Shown here in pieces: positions 16,893 through 26,034 of a stretch of 64,000 bases of DNA (its first letter is position 1; each line of letters begins with the position of its first letter). Origin of the DNA: Afifella aestuarii (lineage in GTDB: Bacteria; Pseudomonadota; Alphaproteobacteria; Rhizobiales; Afifellaceae); assembly GCF_004023665.1 (NCBI RefSeq), contig NZ_SAUF01000002.1:496001-560000 (forward strand). The letters are read 5' to 3'. A program made the position numbers and the translations under genes. The notes beneath the pieces are model-generated. The model was not told the origin of the DNA. It did not search any database and worked only from the letters and a program-made list of their open reading frames with translations.

Positions 16893-16969
16893 TGGTACGA
16901 ACGGGTGGATTCGAACCACCGACCTTCGGAGCCACAATCCGACGCTCTAACCAACTGAGCTACGTTCGC
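16893..16969 (-). tRNA. tRNA-His (anticodon GTG)
   Basis: A 77-nt cloverleaf including an encoded CCA. Acceptor GCGAACG pairs with CGTTCGT, giving G1:U72; D arm GCTC/GAGC; anticodon stem TCGGA/TCCGA with loop TTGTGGC (GTG, His); T arm GGTGG-TTCGAAT-CCACC. The discriminator base is A73, not the C73 of most bacteria, and the base before G1 in the gene is T, so no G-1 is encoded. This combination is the known unusual alphaproteobacterial tRNA-His. Its 3' end faces the accessory region. Confidence 0.95.
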
Positions 16970-17369
16970 ATGTCCTGCTGAGGCGGTGCGGACCCTAGTG
17001 TTCCGCGCCGGAGATTTCAAGCGCCGGTGGGCCATATCCTGGCGGCTGGGCTTGCGATTCCTCGCCTCTGCGGCACCGCTTAGCCGAGGAGCGGCGCCAA
17101 GGGAAGGGGGCGGAGAAGAAACTCCGCCGCGGCAGCGTCGCATGCGGGCTCGGATGGCCTCGTCGCGAGGTGTCGCTGCCGCTCTCTCGCGGCTTCCTGC
17201 AATGGCATGAATGCCTCCGTTGGAGGCCTCGCCTCGGCAGCCTCCCGGAGCCTGATGGGCGTGACCTTCGGCCGATTTTTGTGCCGAGGCGTTATGGTGC
17301 GGGCTTTGTCGTGGGGCCGGGCTCGGGCGGGCGCCGGGTGATCCTATTCGGAGCGAAAAATTCGGCGTG

Positions 17370-17398
17370 AAAAAAAAAGCCCGGCAAACCGCCGGGCT
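17370..17398 (-). terminator. Intrinsic terminator of the phasin gene
   Basis: Read on the minus strand: GCCCGGC, 5-nt loop, GCCGGGC, then a run of about nine T. It begins about 55 nt after the phasin stop. Confidence 0.85.
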
Positions 17399-17453
17399 CG
17401 TTCATGGTGCGCGCCGCCTCTTCGGGTGGCGTCGCAGATCGTGTCACAGAGGT

Positions 17454-17996
17454 TTAGTGGCTTGTGACCTTGTCGAGGTTCTTCTTCGCCGCGGTGCGGG
17501 CCGGGCGAGACGTGTCCTCGGTGACCTTGGTGAGAAGGTCGCGCATGCCGTTGCCTTGATCCATCAGCGCTTCGAAGCGTGACCGCATGAAGGCGCTCTG
17601 AAGCTGGATCGCGTCGGCGAACGAGGTGACGCCGAGCATCTGACGGGCGTGGTCGAACGCCGCATCGGTGTTGGCCTTGGCGTTGTCGAGCGCCTTGAAC
17701 TGCACCTGCAGGAGACCCTCGCGGGCGTTTTCCACAGTATCTTCCATCACGTCCGTGGACTCTTCTGCAGCGGCTTTGAGGCGGGCGTAATTCTCACGCG
17801 CGCTCGCCAAAGAACGCTCCGTCATCGCCCGGAAAGCTTCGGGCATCTGCATCTGCGTCATGCCGAACATTTCCGAGAGCTTCTCGGTGGCGTCCTGAAA
17901 CGCGCGATCGGCAGTATTGGCCGCATCCTGCGCGGTCGCCGCCGCCTCATCAAAAGCCTTTTCACCAGCCTGATTGAATTCGTGCTCACTGGACAT
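17454..17996 (-). CDS. Phasin family protein
   Basis: A 180-aa, almost wholly helical, Ala/Glu-rich protein. The central part (ASARENYARLKAAAEEST, then ALDNAKANTDAAFDHARQML and SFADAIQLQSAFMRSRFEAL) has the amphipathic repeating pattern of phasins (PF09361), which coat polyhydroxyalkanoate granules and influence their size and number. No signal peptide. AAGGAGA precedes the ATG, and an intrinsic terminator follows, so it is a single-gene unit. No PHA synthase is in the window. Confidence 0.88.
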   Translation of the reverse strand: MSSEHEFNQAGEKAFDEAAATAQDAANTADRAFQDATEKLSEMFGMTQMQMPEAFRAMTERSLASARENYARLKAAAEESTDVMEDTVENAREGLLQVQFKALDNAKANTDAAFDHARQMLGVTSFADAIQLQSAFMRSRFEALMDQGNGMRDLLTKVTEDTSRPARTAAKKNLDKVTSH

Positions 17997-18245
17997 CTAA
18001 GATCTCCTTCCGCTTTTGCCTGGGTTGCTCCCCCCTCAGGCTTCTGAAGAGTATATAGGGAAAGTTTTGTGCGACGCAACAAATTATTGCGCTGCAGCAT
18101 GCGAGGTCCTGCCGGCGGTTGAAGTTTTCAACCGTTAACCATCCTTGAGAAAAACGGACTTTGCGACGCGCTCCAGGCCTGCGATTCTTTTTCAACTCCG
18201 GTTACCTATTTTTAACCAAGGCGAGTCGCGGAGATTACGGAAATC

Positions 18246-21200
18246 ATGCAATCGGAGGGCAGGGGCCTGGTGGAGGCGATGGCGGACGAGCGCCTGGCGG
18301 TGCTCGTGAGCGACGCGCGTCCTGCCATGTTCTTCCGCCTCGACGACAACCGGCTCGGCTGGCTCAATCCGGCCGCGGCCGAGCGTCTCGGCTGTGGCTC
18401 CGCCAAAGACGCGCTCACCCTTGGCCTCGGATCGGCCGAGCCCTTGAAGCGCGACATTCGCATGCTGGCGAAGACCGCGGGCGAAACGGGCTCCCTCGGG
18501 CGGCTGCGTCTCGGGCGCGGCTTCGGCGCCGTTCCGGTCGTCTGCCAGTGCCGGCGCGTGGTGATCGGCGGCGAACGCGGCCTCCTGGCGGTCGCGATCG
18601 CAGCAGAGCATGCGCCCAATCCCGCGCGGATGCCGGCTTTCTTCTCCTGCAACGAGGTTGCGGCGCGCCTCCTTGAAGCTTCGGAGATGCCGTCACACCT
18701 GCGGGGCCGGGCGCTCTCCGGCAAGCCGCAGCTTGTCGCCGACTGGCCCCATGAGGCGCGGCTCCGCCGGGCGAGCCTCGTCCCGATCGCAAGCGAGACT
18801 TGTCTTGCGATCATCGATGTCGAAAGCGATTTCGGACCTGTCCGGGGCGAAGATTCCGCGGCCCCGCTGCCGCAGAGCTCCGACGAGCTCTCAAGGGGCG
18901 AGCTCTCAAAGGACGAGCTCTCAAAGGACGAGCTCTCAGGGGGAGAAAGCGACGCCAAACGCCTCGAGAAGTCGGAGACGCGCGTTCAAGCCACCGAGCT
19001 CCCAGCTCCCGACACTCAGGCTTCTGATGTTCAGGCGCCCGATATTCCGGCGCCGGATATTCCGGCGAACGACGACGATCACGACGAGATCGCGGAGATG
19101 AGCGACCGCGAGGGGCCTGTTTCCGACGATGATGCGCCCGATGACGGCGCGCCTGCCCATGCTCATGACGAAGAGACGGATCTGACGGAAGCAGTGCGGC
19201 GCGCGCTACCGGCCTGGATCGCTGATCGTCTCACCACCTATGATCCCGAGAAGCATGGTGCCGGCGAGGCACACCGGAAAACCTCCGCCTCTGATGAGGA
19301 CGGGGAGAAGGCCGCCGGAGAACCCCCTGCGTCCGACGTTTCGTCTGAAGCGGACGCGGACGACCCGCGGGCGGTTGTCGCTCCCGACCAGGAAACTGAC
19401 GGGTCGGGTGAAGCTGCCGAAGCCGCTGCAGACGGACTGTCTGAGCAAGAACCCGGCGGCGAAGAGGCCGCCCGGGACGAGGCGAGCGAGGAGACCGCGG
19501 TCAAGGATGAGGGCGAGGTGCCCGAACCGGAACCCGAGCCGGCGCCCGTTGCCACGCTCACCCGGCCGGTCTCGGTGCGGTTTCTGTGGCAGAGCGATGC
19601 CTCGCACCGCATTCTTTTCGTCTCGCAGGGCCTGACCCAGCTCGTCGGCCGCAATTCGGAGGTCGTGGGCGAAACCTGGGACGATGTGGCCGCACGCCTG
19701 CGGCTGGATCCGACCGGGCGGGTGGGCAAAGCCTTTCACGCGCGCGACACCTGGAGCGGGCTCACCGCCTGGTGGCCGTCGGAGGCGGGCGACATTCGCA
19801 TTCCGGCCGAGCTCACCGCTCTTCCGGTCTTCGATGCCGACCGGGCGTTTCAGGGTTTCCGCGGTTTTGGCGTCTTGCGCCCGGCCGAGGCCTTGAAGGC
19901 GGAAGCCTTCGACTTGCGTTTTCCGGAGGGAGCCGAAATGGATGAGGCGCCAACGGGCAAGCATGAGCGCGAAGGCGAGGCTCCGCCCAACGACAATGTC
20001 GTGCCGATCCGCTCAGACGTCGAACGCCTGCCGGAATGGTCGCGCCTGTCGACGCAGGAAAAGCGTGCCTTCGAGACGATCGCCTCCGCGCTCGGCGCCC
20101 GTGTGACGGATCTGCAGCCTTCGAGCGGCTCGCCGATCGAAGAGCGCCGCGACGGCCTCAAGGAGCAGCAGCGAGAGGCCCCTGACGAGGCTGAAGGAAG
20201 GGCTTCGGAAATCGAGACGTCCGAAGAGGCCGCACCGGCTGAGGGGGCGACCGAGGGGCCCGCCGAGGACGGCGGCGAAGGGCAGGACGACGATCTCGCA
20301 TCGCCGGAGGCGAGGCAGGATCCGGAAAACCTGTCGAACGAAGCGCCCGGGACGGTTCGTGGGGGCGCGGCCGAAGACACGGGGGCCGAAGACACTGCGC
20401 CCGAAGACGGGGCGGCCGAATACACCGGGCCCATCGAGGCTCCCGTCACGCTTTCCAATGCGGTTCTGTCCTCCAAGGTCGGGGAGCTTCAGGCGATCCT
20501 CGACACCGCGCTCGATGGCGTCATCGTGCTCGATGCGGAGGGCCGCGTCGAAAGCCTCAACCGCAGCGCCGAGGCGCTTTTCGGCATCGAAGCGGATGCG
20601 GTGGTCGGCAATTCCTTCACCGAGCTTTTGGAGGAAGAAAGCCGGGTAGAGGCCGAAGCCTATCTGGAGAGCCTGAGGATGGCGGGCATCAAGAGCCTCC
20701 TCAACGAGGGTCGCGAGGTTCTGGGCCGCACCAAGGGCGGGCCGATCCCACTCTTCATGACGTTTGGCCAGGTGGGGAGCGGCGAGCGCCCCCGCTTCTG
20801 CGCGGTTCTGCGCGACATCACGCAGTGGAAGGAGACGGAGACGCGGCTTCAGGAGGCGCGCGCCGAAGCGGAGCGGGCCTCGAGCCAGAAATCCGATTTC
20901 CTCGCCCGCATCAGCCATGAGATCCGCACGCCGCTCAACGCCATCATCGGCTTTGCCGAATTGATGGTGGAGGAGCGTTTTGGCCCGATCGAGAACCAGC
21001 GCTACCGGGAATATCTGCGCGATATTCGCTCCTCGTCGGAGCATGTCGTCAGCCTCGTCAACGATCTCCTCGACATCGCGCGGGTCGAGGCGGGCAAGCT
21101 CGATCTCGATTTTTCCGCCGTCGATCTCAACACGCTGGCGCGTGAGACCGTGTCGCTGATGCAGCCGCAGGCCGGCCGCCATCGGGTAATCATCCGCACG

Positions 21201-21587
21201 AGCCTGGCGCCCGACCTGCCGTCCGTCGTCGCCGATGCCCGCACGCTGCGCCAGATCCTTTTGAACCTTCTGTCGAATTCGGTGAAATACACGGATGCGG
21301 GCGGGCAGGTGATCCTCTCCACCCGGCTGGAGGAGAACGGCGAGGTGGTCTTGCGCATGCGCGACAATGGCGGCGGCATGAGCGAGAGCGAGCTGGCGCG
21401 GGCGATGGAGCCGTTCCGCCAGATCATCACCTCGGCGATCGGCACGGGCACTGGCTCCGGTCTCGGTCTGCCGCTGACGAAGGCGCTGGTGGAGGCGAAC
21501 CGCGCGCAGTTCGTTTTGAAGAGCGCGCGCGGCGAGGGTACGATCGCGGAAGTGGCGTTCCCGGCGACCCGCGTTCTCTTCGAGTAA
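18246..21587 (+). CDS. Large soluble PAS-domain sensor histidine kinase (PdhS/PleC/DivJ-like)
   Basis: A 1113-aa hybrid of sensing and kinase parts with no transmembrane segment. From the N-terminus: a ~190-aa globular part, a long acidic low-complexity region (~200-440), a PAS-like part (~440-560), a second acidic linker, a clear PAS domain (~745-860; LDTALDGVIVLDAEGRVESLNRS in outline), the HisKA H-box SHEIRTPLNAIIGFAEL near 890, and an ATPase domain with the N, G1 and G2 boxes (NLLSNSVKYT, DNGGGM, GTGSGLGL). There is no receiver domain. The H-box and following ERFGPIENQRYREYLRDI match the alphaproteobacterial family that acts on DivK in cell-cycle and polarity control; PdhS of Brucella is the closest I can name. 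Tandem 15-nt repeats lie in the first linker. Confidence 0.87.
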   Translation: MQSEGRGLVEAMADERLAVLVSDARPAMFFRLDDNRLGWLNPAAAERLGCGSAKDALTLGLGSAEPLKRDIRMLAKTAGETGSLGRLRLGRGFGAVPVVCQCRRVVIGGERGLLAVAIAAEHAPNPARMPAFFSCNEVAARLLEASEMPSHLRGRALSGKPQLVADWPHEARLRRASLVPIASETCLAIIDVESDFGPVRGEDSAAPLPQSSDELSRGELSKDELSKDELSGGESDAKRLEKSETRVQATELPAPDTQASDVQAPDIPAPDIPANDDDHDEIAEMSDREGPVSDDDAPDDGAPAHAHDEETDLTEAVRRALPAWIADRLTTYDPEKHGAGEAHRKTSASDEDGEKAAGEPPASDVSSEADADDPRAVVAPDQETDGSGEAAEAAADGLSEQEPGGEEAARDEASEETAVKDEGEVPEPEPEPAPVATLTRPVSVRFLWQSDASHRILFVSQGLTQLVGRNSEVVGETWDDVAARLRLDPTGRVGKAFHARDTWSGLTAWWPSEAGDIRIPAELTALPVFDADRAFQGFRGFGVLRPAEALKAEAFDLRFPEGAEMDEAPTGKHEREGEAPPNDNVVPIRSDVERLPEWSRLSTQEKRAFETIASALGARVTDLQPSSGSPIEERRDGLKEQQREAPDEAEGRASEIETSEEAAPAEGATEGPAEDGGEGQDDDLASPEARQDPENLSNEAPGTVRGGAAEDTGAEDTAPEDGAAEYTGPIEAPVTLSNAVLSSKVGELQAILDTALDGVIVLDAEGRVESLNRSAEALFGIEADAVVGNSFTELLEEESRVEAEAYLESLRMAGIKSLLNEGREVLGRTKGGPIPLFMTFGQVGSGERPRFCAVLRDITQWKETETRLQEARAEAERASSQKSDFLARISHEIRTPLNAIIGFAELMVEERFGPIENQRYREYLRDIRSSSEHVVSLVNDLLDIARVEAGKLDLDFSAVDLNTLARETVSLMQPQAGRHRVIIRTSLAPDLPSVVADARTLRQILLNLLSNSVKYTDAGGQVILSTRLEENGEVVLRMRDNGGGMSESELARAMEPFRQIITSAIGTGTGSGLGLPLTKALVEANRAQFVLKSARGEGTIAEVAFPATRVLFE
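18882..18941 (+). repeat. Four tandem 15-nt repeats inside the histidine kinase gene
   Basis: Four consecutive units close to gacgagctctcaaag run from 18882 to 18941 and keep the reading frame. They encode DELSR, GELSK, DELSK and DELSG. Units two and three differ by one base. Slippage would change linker length in steps of five residues without a frameshift. Confidence 0.9.
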
Positions 21588-21589
21588 TG

Positions 21590-21614
21590 CCTCTCTCCCG
21601 AAGAGGGTGAGAGG
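21590..21614. terminator. Weak hairpin between convergent genes
   Basis: cctctc and gagagg, with ccc/ggg inside, can pair around a short loop between the stops of the kinase and the GGDEF gene. There is no long T run, so it is only a possible shared terminator. Confidence 0.3.
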
Positions 21615-21626
21615 ATCGGCTCAAGC

Positions 21627-22802
21627 TCAGGCGAGACAGGTCTGTGAGGTCGGCGGCTCGGGCTTGTCGTTTGCGGCGAGCTCGATGCGATTGCGCCCGG
21701 CTTTCTTCGCCAGATAAAGCCCCTGATCGGCGAGAGCCAGAAGCTCTTCCAGGGACTGGCCATCACGGAGCGCCACGACGCCCCCGCTCATCGTGCTGTT
21801 GACGTCGCAGCCGTCGATCTTGCGTCCGACGCGCACCCAGCTTTGCCGGACCCGCTCGGCGAGCGAGAGGGCCGCGGGCGCATCGGCCCCAGGAAAGAGA
21901 GCCGCGAATTCCTCGCCGCCCACTCGGCCGAAGAGATCGTTGGCGCGCATGGAGCGCTGCGCTGTCGTGATGAAAGCCTTGAGTGCGTTGTCGCCCATAG
22001 CGTGGCCGTAGGTGTCGTTGATCTCTTTGAAGTAGTCGAGATCGAAGAGGGCGACGGCACAGGGCGTGCCGTCTTTCCGGCAACGCTTCAGGGTGCGCTC
22101 GGCCCGCTCCAGAAAACCTCGGCGGTTGAGAATGCCGGTGAGCTCGTCCGTCTCCGCCCTCACCCTCTGACACACCTCGCGCCTTTCCCGCATCGCAGCG
22201 GTCACGAAGATCGTACTGCCGAGAATGAAGAGCAGCGCCTCGAATTGCAGCGTCTCGGCGGCCGCGTGAACGGTCGATGGGGCGTCGGAGAGAAACGACA
22301 GAACCGGCAACGAAAACACCAGCGCCAAGGCATGCAGGATGCACAATCCGGCAAGCGGCCAGCGGGCCGGTACCGTTGGCTGGGCCGGATGAAAGACCAT
22401 GCAATATGCGGTTGCGAGAAGATAGGCGCTGCTGACGAAGGCATGGGCGGTGCCGCTCATATGCATGCGGGTCTCGGGGGCGGCGAAGGCCGCAAGAGCG
22501 ACGAACGCCGGCCCAGCGAAAATGACAAGCGAAGTCACGAGATACCCGCCGTTCATCCGCGTCGAAGCCCAGATCAACGCAGGATGAAGCGTCATCATTA
22601 CAAAGGAGATCGGGTGGAGCAGGCCATGGTCGTAGCAGCGCGCGAGAAGCAGCGAGGCCATGACGAAAGCGACGTTCGCGGCAACCCACCACCAGATGTA
22701 CTTCGTCTCGGGATAACGGCAGCGCGCGAGAACCAAAAGAATGCCACAGATCGCCGCGCAGAAAGCCGAGACAACGGAGATCGTGGTGAGATCGAGCTGC
22801 AT
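21627..22802 (-). CDS. Membrane-bound diguanylate cyclase (GGDEF)
   Basis: A 391-aa protein starting MQLDLTTISVVSAF. The first ~190 residues form about six membrane helices of a MASE-like sensor. The GGDEF domain follows: DELTGILNRRGFLERAE, FDLDYFKEINDTYGH and the active-site motif GGEEF. An RxxD inhibitory site (RAND) stands five residues before it, so product inhibition by c-di-GMP is expected. No EAL domain. I chose the ATG at 22802 because translation from an upstream in-frame start would place ~35 polar residues before the first helix. The gene is convergent with the PAS kinase. Confidence 0.88.
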   Translation of the reverse strand: MQLDLTTISVVSAFCAAICGILLVLARCRYPETKYIWWWVAANVAFVMASLLLARCYDHGLLHPISFVMMTLHPALIWASTRMNGGYLVTSLVIFAGPAFVALAAFAAPETRMHMSGTAHAFVSSAYLLATAYCMVFHPAQPTVPARWPLAGLCILHALALVFSLPVLSFLSDAPSTVHAAAETLQFEALLFILGSTIFVTAAMRERREVCQRVRAETDELTGILNRRGFLERAERTLKRCRKDGTPCAVALFDLDYFKEINDTYGHAMGDNALKAFITTAQRSMRANDLFGRVGGEEFAALFPGADAPAALSLAERVRQSWVRVGRKIDGCDVNSTMSGGVVALRDGQSLEELLALADQGLYLAKKAGRNRIELAANDKPEPPTSQTCLA

Positions 22803-23100
22803 GACAGTGGCTTTCGCCTCTATGCCTTTCTTTGGGGCAGGTGCCTGCGTCCTGGATGCTGTTGCCTGCCGATATGGGATAAGCTTCTGAGATAGCCCAT
22901 GCAGCAAGCCCGAGGGCCCGCGCGGGATGGCCCCCGACGAGGTGCGATTTCGCCCTTCTTGTATTGAATGATTCCAGACAAACCTTGCCCCTGCCTTGCC
23001 TGGTGGCAGGGCGGCAGAAGGCCTATGCCTTAGCTTCTCAACGCCGAGACGAGGTGCAAAGCGCGCGAGCCGCCCATCGCACGAGCGGCGCCCGCCCGCC
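22803..23100. other. Intergenic stretch between the GGDEF and gshA genes
   Basis: About 300 bases upstream of the GGDEF gene and downstream of gshA. No gene or strong hairpin is apparent. Confidence 0.35.
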
Positions 23101-24474
23101 TCAATAGGCGTATTCGGAGAAGAGCGGCTCGACCGAATTGCCCCAGCGCGTGCGATATTGCGCGAGAAGTTCCTCGGCCGGCGTCCGCTTCAGGGCGAGC
23201 GTTTCTTCAAGCGGCGCCAGATATTCCGCCTCGTTGAAGCCGCCGGCGCTCATTTGATTGCGGTGTTTCAGGCCTGTTCGGGAGATGGCGACGGCGCGTT
23301 TGGCGATGTCGAGGACGGTCTCGCGACGGAAGGGCGTCGCAAGGCCGGTCTTCGGCACATGGTTGCGCAGCGCTTCTCGTTCCGCCTCGCTCCAGTCGTA
23401 AGTGAGAGATTCGGCGGCTGCGAGCGCGTCGTCATCGTAGAGGATGCCCGTCCAGAAGGCCGGCAGGGCGCAGATGCGCCGTGTCGGGCCGCCGTCGGCG
23501 CCGCGCATTTCAAGAAACGTCTTAAGCCGGACATCGGGGAAAAGCGTCGACAGATGATTGAACCAATCGCCCATCGAGGGGGTAACCTCACCGATGTCGT
23601 CGACTTTCGGTTCCTTCAGGAACTGCCGGAAGGTCGTGTGGGTCATGTCGATGTAACGGCCGCCGCGGATGATGAAATACATCGGCACGTCGAGCGCCCA
23701 ATCGACATAGCGCTCGAAGCCGAAGCCTTTTTCGAATGCGAAAGGCAGGAGACCCGTGCGGTTGCGGTCCGTGTCGCGCCAGATTTCGGCGCGGTAGGAG
23801 AGAAAGCCGTTGGGCCGGCCCTCGGTGAACGGCGAATTGGCGAAGAGCGCGGTGGCGATGGGCTGCAGCGCGAGGCCGACGCGCATCTTGCGCACCATGT
23901 CGGCTTCCGACGAGAAGTCGAGATTGACCTGGATGGTGGTCGTTCTCAGCATCATGTCGAGGCCCTTGCCGCCCACCTTCGGCATGTAATTGGCCATGAT
24001 CCGGTAGCGCTGCTTGGGCATGATCGGGGTTGCGTCGCGCGACCGTTTCGGGGCCATGCCGATGCCGAGAAAGCCGATGCCGAGGGGCTCTGCCACTTCG
24101 CGCACCTGGGCGAGATGTGCGTGCGTTTCCCGGCAGGTGCGATGGATGTTGGGAAGCGGGGCGCCGGAGAGTTCGAACTGGCCACCCGGCTCCAGCGAGA
24201 TCGCTCCGCCGCCGGTCGGATCGCCAAGCCCGATGATGTTCTCGCCATCGTAGATGGGCTCCCAGCCGAGCAGGGTTTCCATCCCCTTGAGGACCGCCTC
24301 GATGCCCTTCTCGCCGTGATAGGGCACCGGCCGGTTGCCGTCGCGGTAGAACGGCACCTTCTCGTGTTCGGTGCCGATCTTCCATTGCTGGCGCGGCTTG
24401 ACGCCCTTTTCGATCGAGGAGACCAGCTGGTCGCGGTTTTCAATCGGGTTGTCGTTCGCTGTGTCGCGGGCCAT
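23101..24474 (-). CDS. gshA: Glutamate-cysteine ligase (class II, plant type)
   Basis: A 457-aa enzyme joining glutamate and cysteine with ATP, the first step of glutathione synthesis in the cytosol. It has the GCS2 signatures WKIGTEHEKVPF near residue 31, SLEPGGQFELSGAP near 93-106, ETHAHLAQV and the metal-binding TTTIQVNLDF near 183. Length and sequence fit the alphaproteobacterial/plant class rather than the E. coli class. It stands alone, divergent from a small secreted-protein gene. Confidence 0.93.
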   Translation of the reverse strand: MARDTANDNPIENRDQLVSSIEKGVKPRQQWKIGTEHEKVPFYRDGNRPVPYHGEKGIEAVLKGMETLLGWEPIYDGENIIGLGDPTGGGAISLEPGGQFELSGAPLPNIHRTCRETHAHLAQVREVAEPLGIGFLGIGMAPKRSRDATPIMPKQRYRIMANYMPKVGGKGLDMMLRTTTIQVNLDFSSEADMVRKMRVGLALQPIATALFANSPFTEGRPNGFLSYRAEIWRDTDRNRTGLLPFAFEKGFGFERYVDWALDVPMYFIIRGGRYIDMTHTTFRQFLKEPKVDDIGEVTPSMGDWFNHLSTLFPDVRLKTFLEMRGADGGPTRRICALPAFWTGILYDDDALAAAESLTYDWSEAEREALRNHVPKTGLATPFRRETVLDIAKRAVAISRTGLKHRNQMSAGGFNEAEYLAPLEETLALKRTPAEELLAQYRTRWGNSVEPLFSEYAY

Positions 24475-24651
24475 CGGATCTTTCTTTGAATGCGGCCGTC
24501 AGGCTGTCGGCGGCGCGACCATAGTAAGGCCAAAGGCGCCTTTCAAAGCCTTTTCCGCATGTCGGACGAGAGCCTGCTCTTGCCAATACCCAAAGCGTTC
24601 TAAATTGAGACGAAGGGGCGCATGACTGCCATGCCAGTCGGGAGTTCGATC

Positions 24652-25176
24652 ATGATCCAGATGACGTCTCGCTTCATTCTCGGGGCCGCATTGCTCAGCG
24701 CGATGCTTGCCGCCCCCGCGGCCGGGGCCGCCGAATCCGATTTCATCGAGCGTTTCGACGGCACCTGGAAAGGTGGCGGCATGGTCATCCGCAACGAACG
24801 CTCGGGGCCCACCAACATCAACTGCTCGCTGGCCGGACAAGGCGCGGCCAACAAGATCAGCATCGCCGGCAAATGCCGCGCCTATGCGATCTTCACCCGC
24901 GATGTGCGCGTCAATGTCGCCTACGACCCCGAAAGCGGGCTTTATCGCGGCACCTATCAGGGCTCGAAGGTCGGCACCGCGGTCATGAGCGGCAAGCGCA
25001 GCGGCGACACGATCAAGTTCGCGCTCGTCTGGCCGAAGGACGTGATGGGCGACACCGAGGCCGCGATGACCATCACCAACAATGGCGCGGGCGAATTGCG
25101 CGTGCTCGTCAACGACAAGGTCGGCGCCGGCGGTCCGGTGCAGCCGGTGACGGATCTCGCGCTCATCGCCAATTGA
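24652..25176 (+). CDS. Small secreted protein of unknown function
   Basis: A 174-aa product with a signal peptide (MIQMTSRFILGAALLSAMLAAPAAGAA in outline; cleavage probably after AGA-A). The mature part (FDGTWKGGGMVI, then INCSLAGQGA, then YRGTYQGSKVG) looks like a small beta-barrel with an opening GTWKG motif, a type often seen in alphaproteobacterial periplasmic proteins. The ATG at 24652 is preceded by GGGAG at 7 nt; an ATG at 24622 is also possible. Ends convergent with rsmE. No function can be assigned. Confidence 0.72.
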   Translation: MIQMTSRFILGAALLSAMLAAPAAGAAESDFIERFDGTWKGGGMVIRNERSGPTNINCSLAGQGAANKISIAGKCRAYAIFTRDVRVNVAYDPESGLYRGTYQGSKVGTAVMSGKRSGDTIKFALVWPKDVMGDTEAAMTITNNGAGELRVLVNDKVGAGGPVQPVTDLALIAN

Positions 25177-25213
25177 GCTTTCTCGTCGACAATTCGGGGA
25201 TGAGGGCGGCCGC

Positions 25214-25966
25214 TTATCGATCTGGTGAGGCCTGGCGCCAGTCGCCGGCCGCGGCCTGAACGAGCGCAAGGGCTGCAACCGCCGCGGTGTCGGCGCGCAG
25301 AATGCGCGGTCCGAGCGAGATCGTGAGCGTCTGCGGCCGCGCCGAAATCGCACTCCGCTCCGCGTCCGAAAACCCGCCTTCCGGCCCAATGAGAAGCGCA
25401 AGCCTCTCGCCTTTGAGTGCGGAAAGCGCTGCAAGCGGATCGCCCTCGTGGCGCTCGTCGCAGAAGATCAGCCGACGGTCGGGTTCCAGCGCTTCGATGG
25501 CCTCCGCCAGGCCTTTCGCCTCCTCCACCTCCGGCAGATTGAGGATGCCGCATTGTTCGGCGGCTTCCAGCGCATTGGCGGCAACCCGCGCGGTCTTGAC
25601 CTGCCGCACCTGCGTGAACTGCGTGATCACAGGCACGAGCCGGCCGACGCCCATCTCCACGGCCTTCTGCGCCAGGTAATCGAGCCGCGCCTGTTTCAGC
25701 GGCGCGAAGAGATAGGTGAGGTCGCTTTTGGGCGTTTGCGGCCGTGTCTGCTCCTCCACCGTTAGATGGCCCTTTTTCTTGCCGTCCTTGACGACCTTCG
25801 AACGCCATTCGCCGTCCTGGCCGTTGAAGAGGAGCACGGGCGCTCCGTTGTCGAGGCGCAGGACGTTGAGGAGGTAATTGGCCTGCTCGGGGGAAAGAGA
25901 GATCGATCCGCCGGCTTGAAGCGGCTCTTCCACGAAAAGTCGCTTCGTGATGAAATCGTAGGCCAT
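25214..25966 (-). CDS. rsmE: 16S rRNA (uracil1498-N3)-methyltransferase
   Basis: A 250-aa SPOUT methyltransferase. An N-terminal PUA-like part (FITKRLFVEEPL, then ANYLLNVLRLDNG) precedes the knotted domain with LIGPEGGFSDAE near 190-202 and the closing ISLGPRILRADTAAVAAL. It methylates U1498 of 16S rRNA with AdoMet. GGGAGAG precedes the ATG. The gene is divergent from xseA with only ~70 nt between starts. Confidence 0.93.
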   Translation of the reverse strand: MAYDFITKRLFVEEPLQAGGSISLSPEQANYLLNVLRLDNGAPVLLFNGQDGEWRSKVVKDGKKKGHLTVEEQTRPQTPKSDLTYLFAPLKQARLDYLAQKAVEMGVGRLVPVITQFTQVRQVKTARVAANALEAAEQCGILNLPEVEEAKGLAEAIEALEPDRRLIFCDERHEGDPLAALSALKGERLALLIGPEGGFSDAERSAISARPQTLTISLGPRILRADTAAVAALALVQAAAGDWRQASPDR

Positions 25967-26034
25967 CGTCGCTCTCCCGGCGTTCTTTCGAAAACGCGCT
26001 TGAAGCGCGGCTCTCGCTCCGTCAAGACTGGGTT

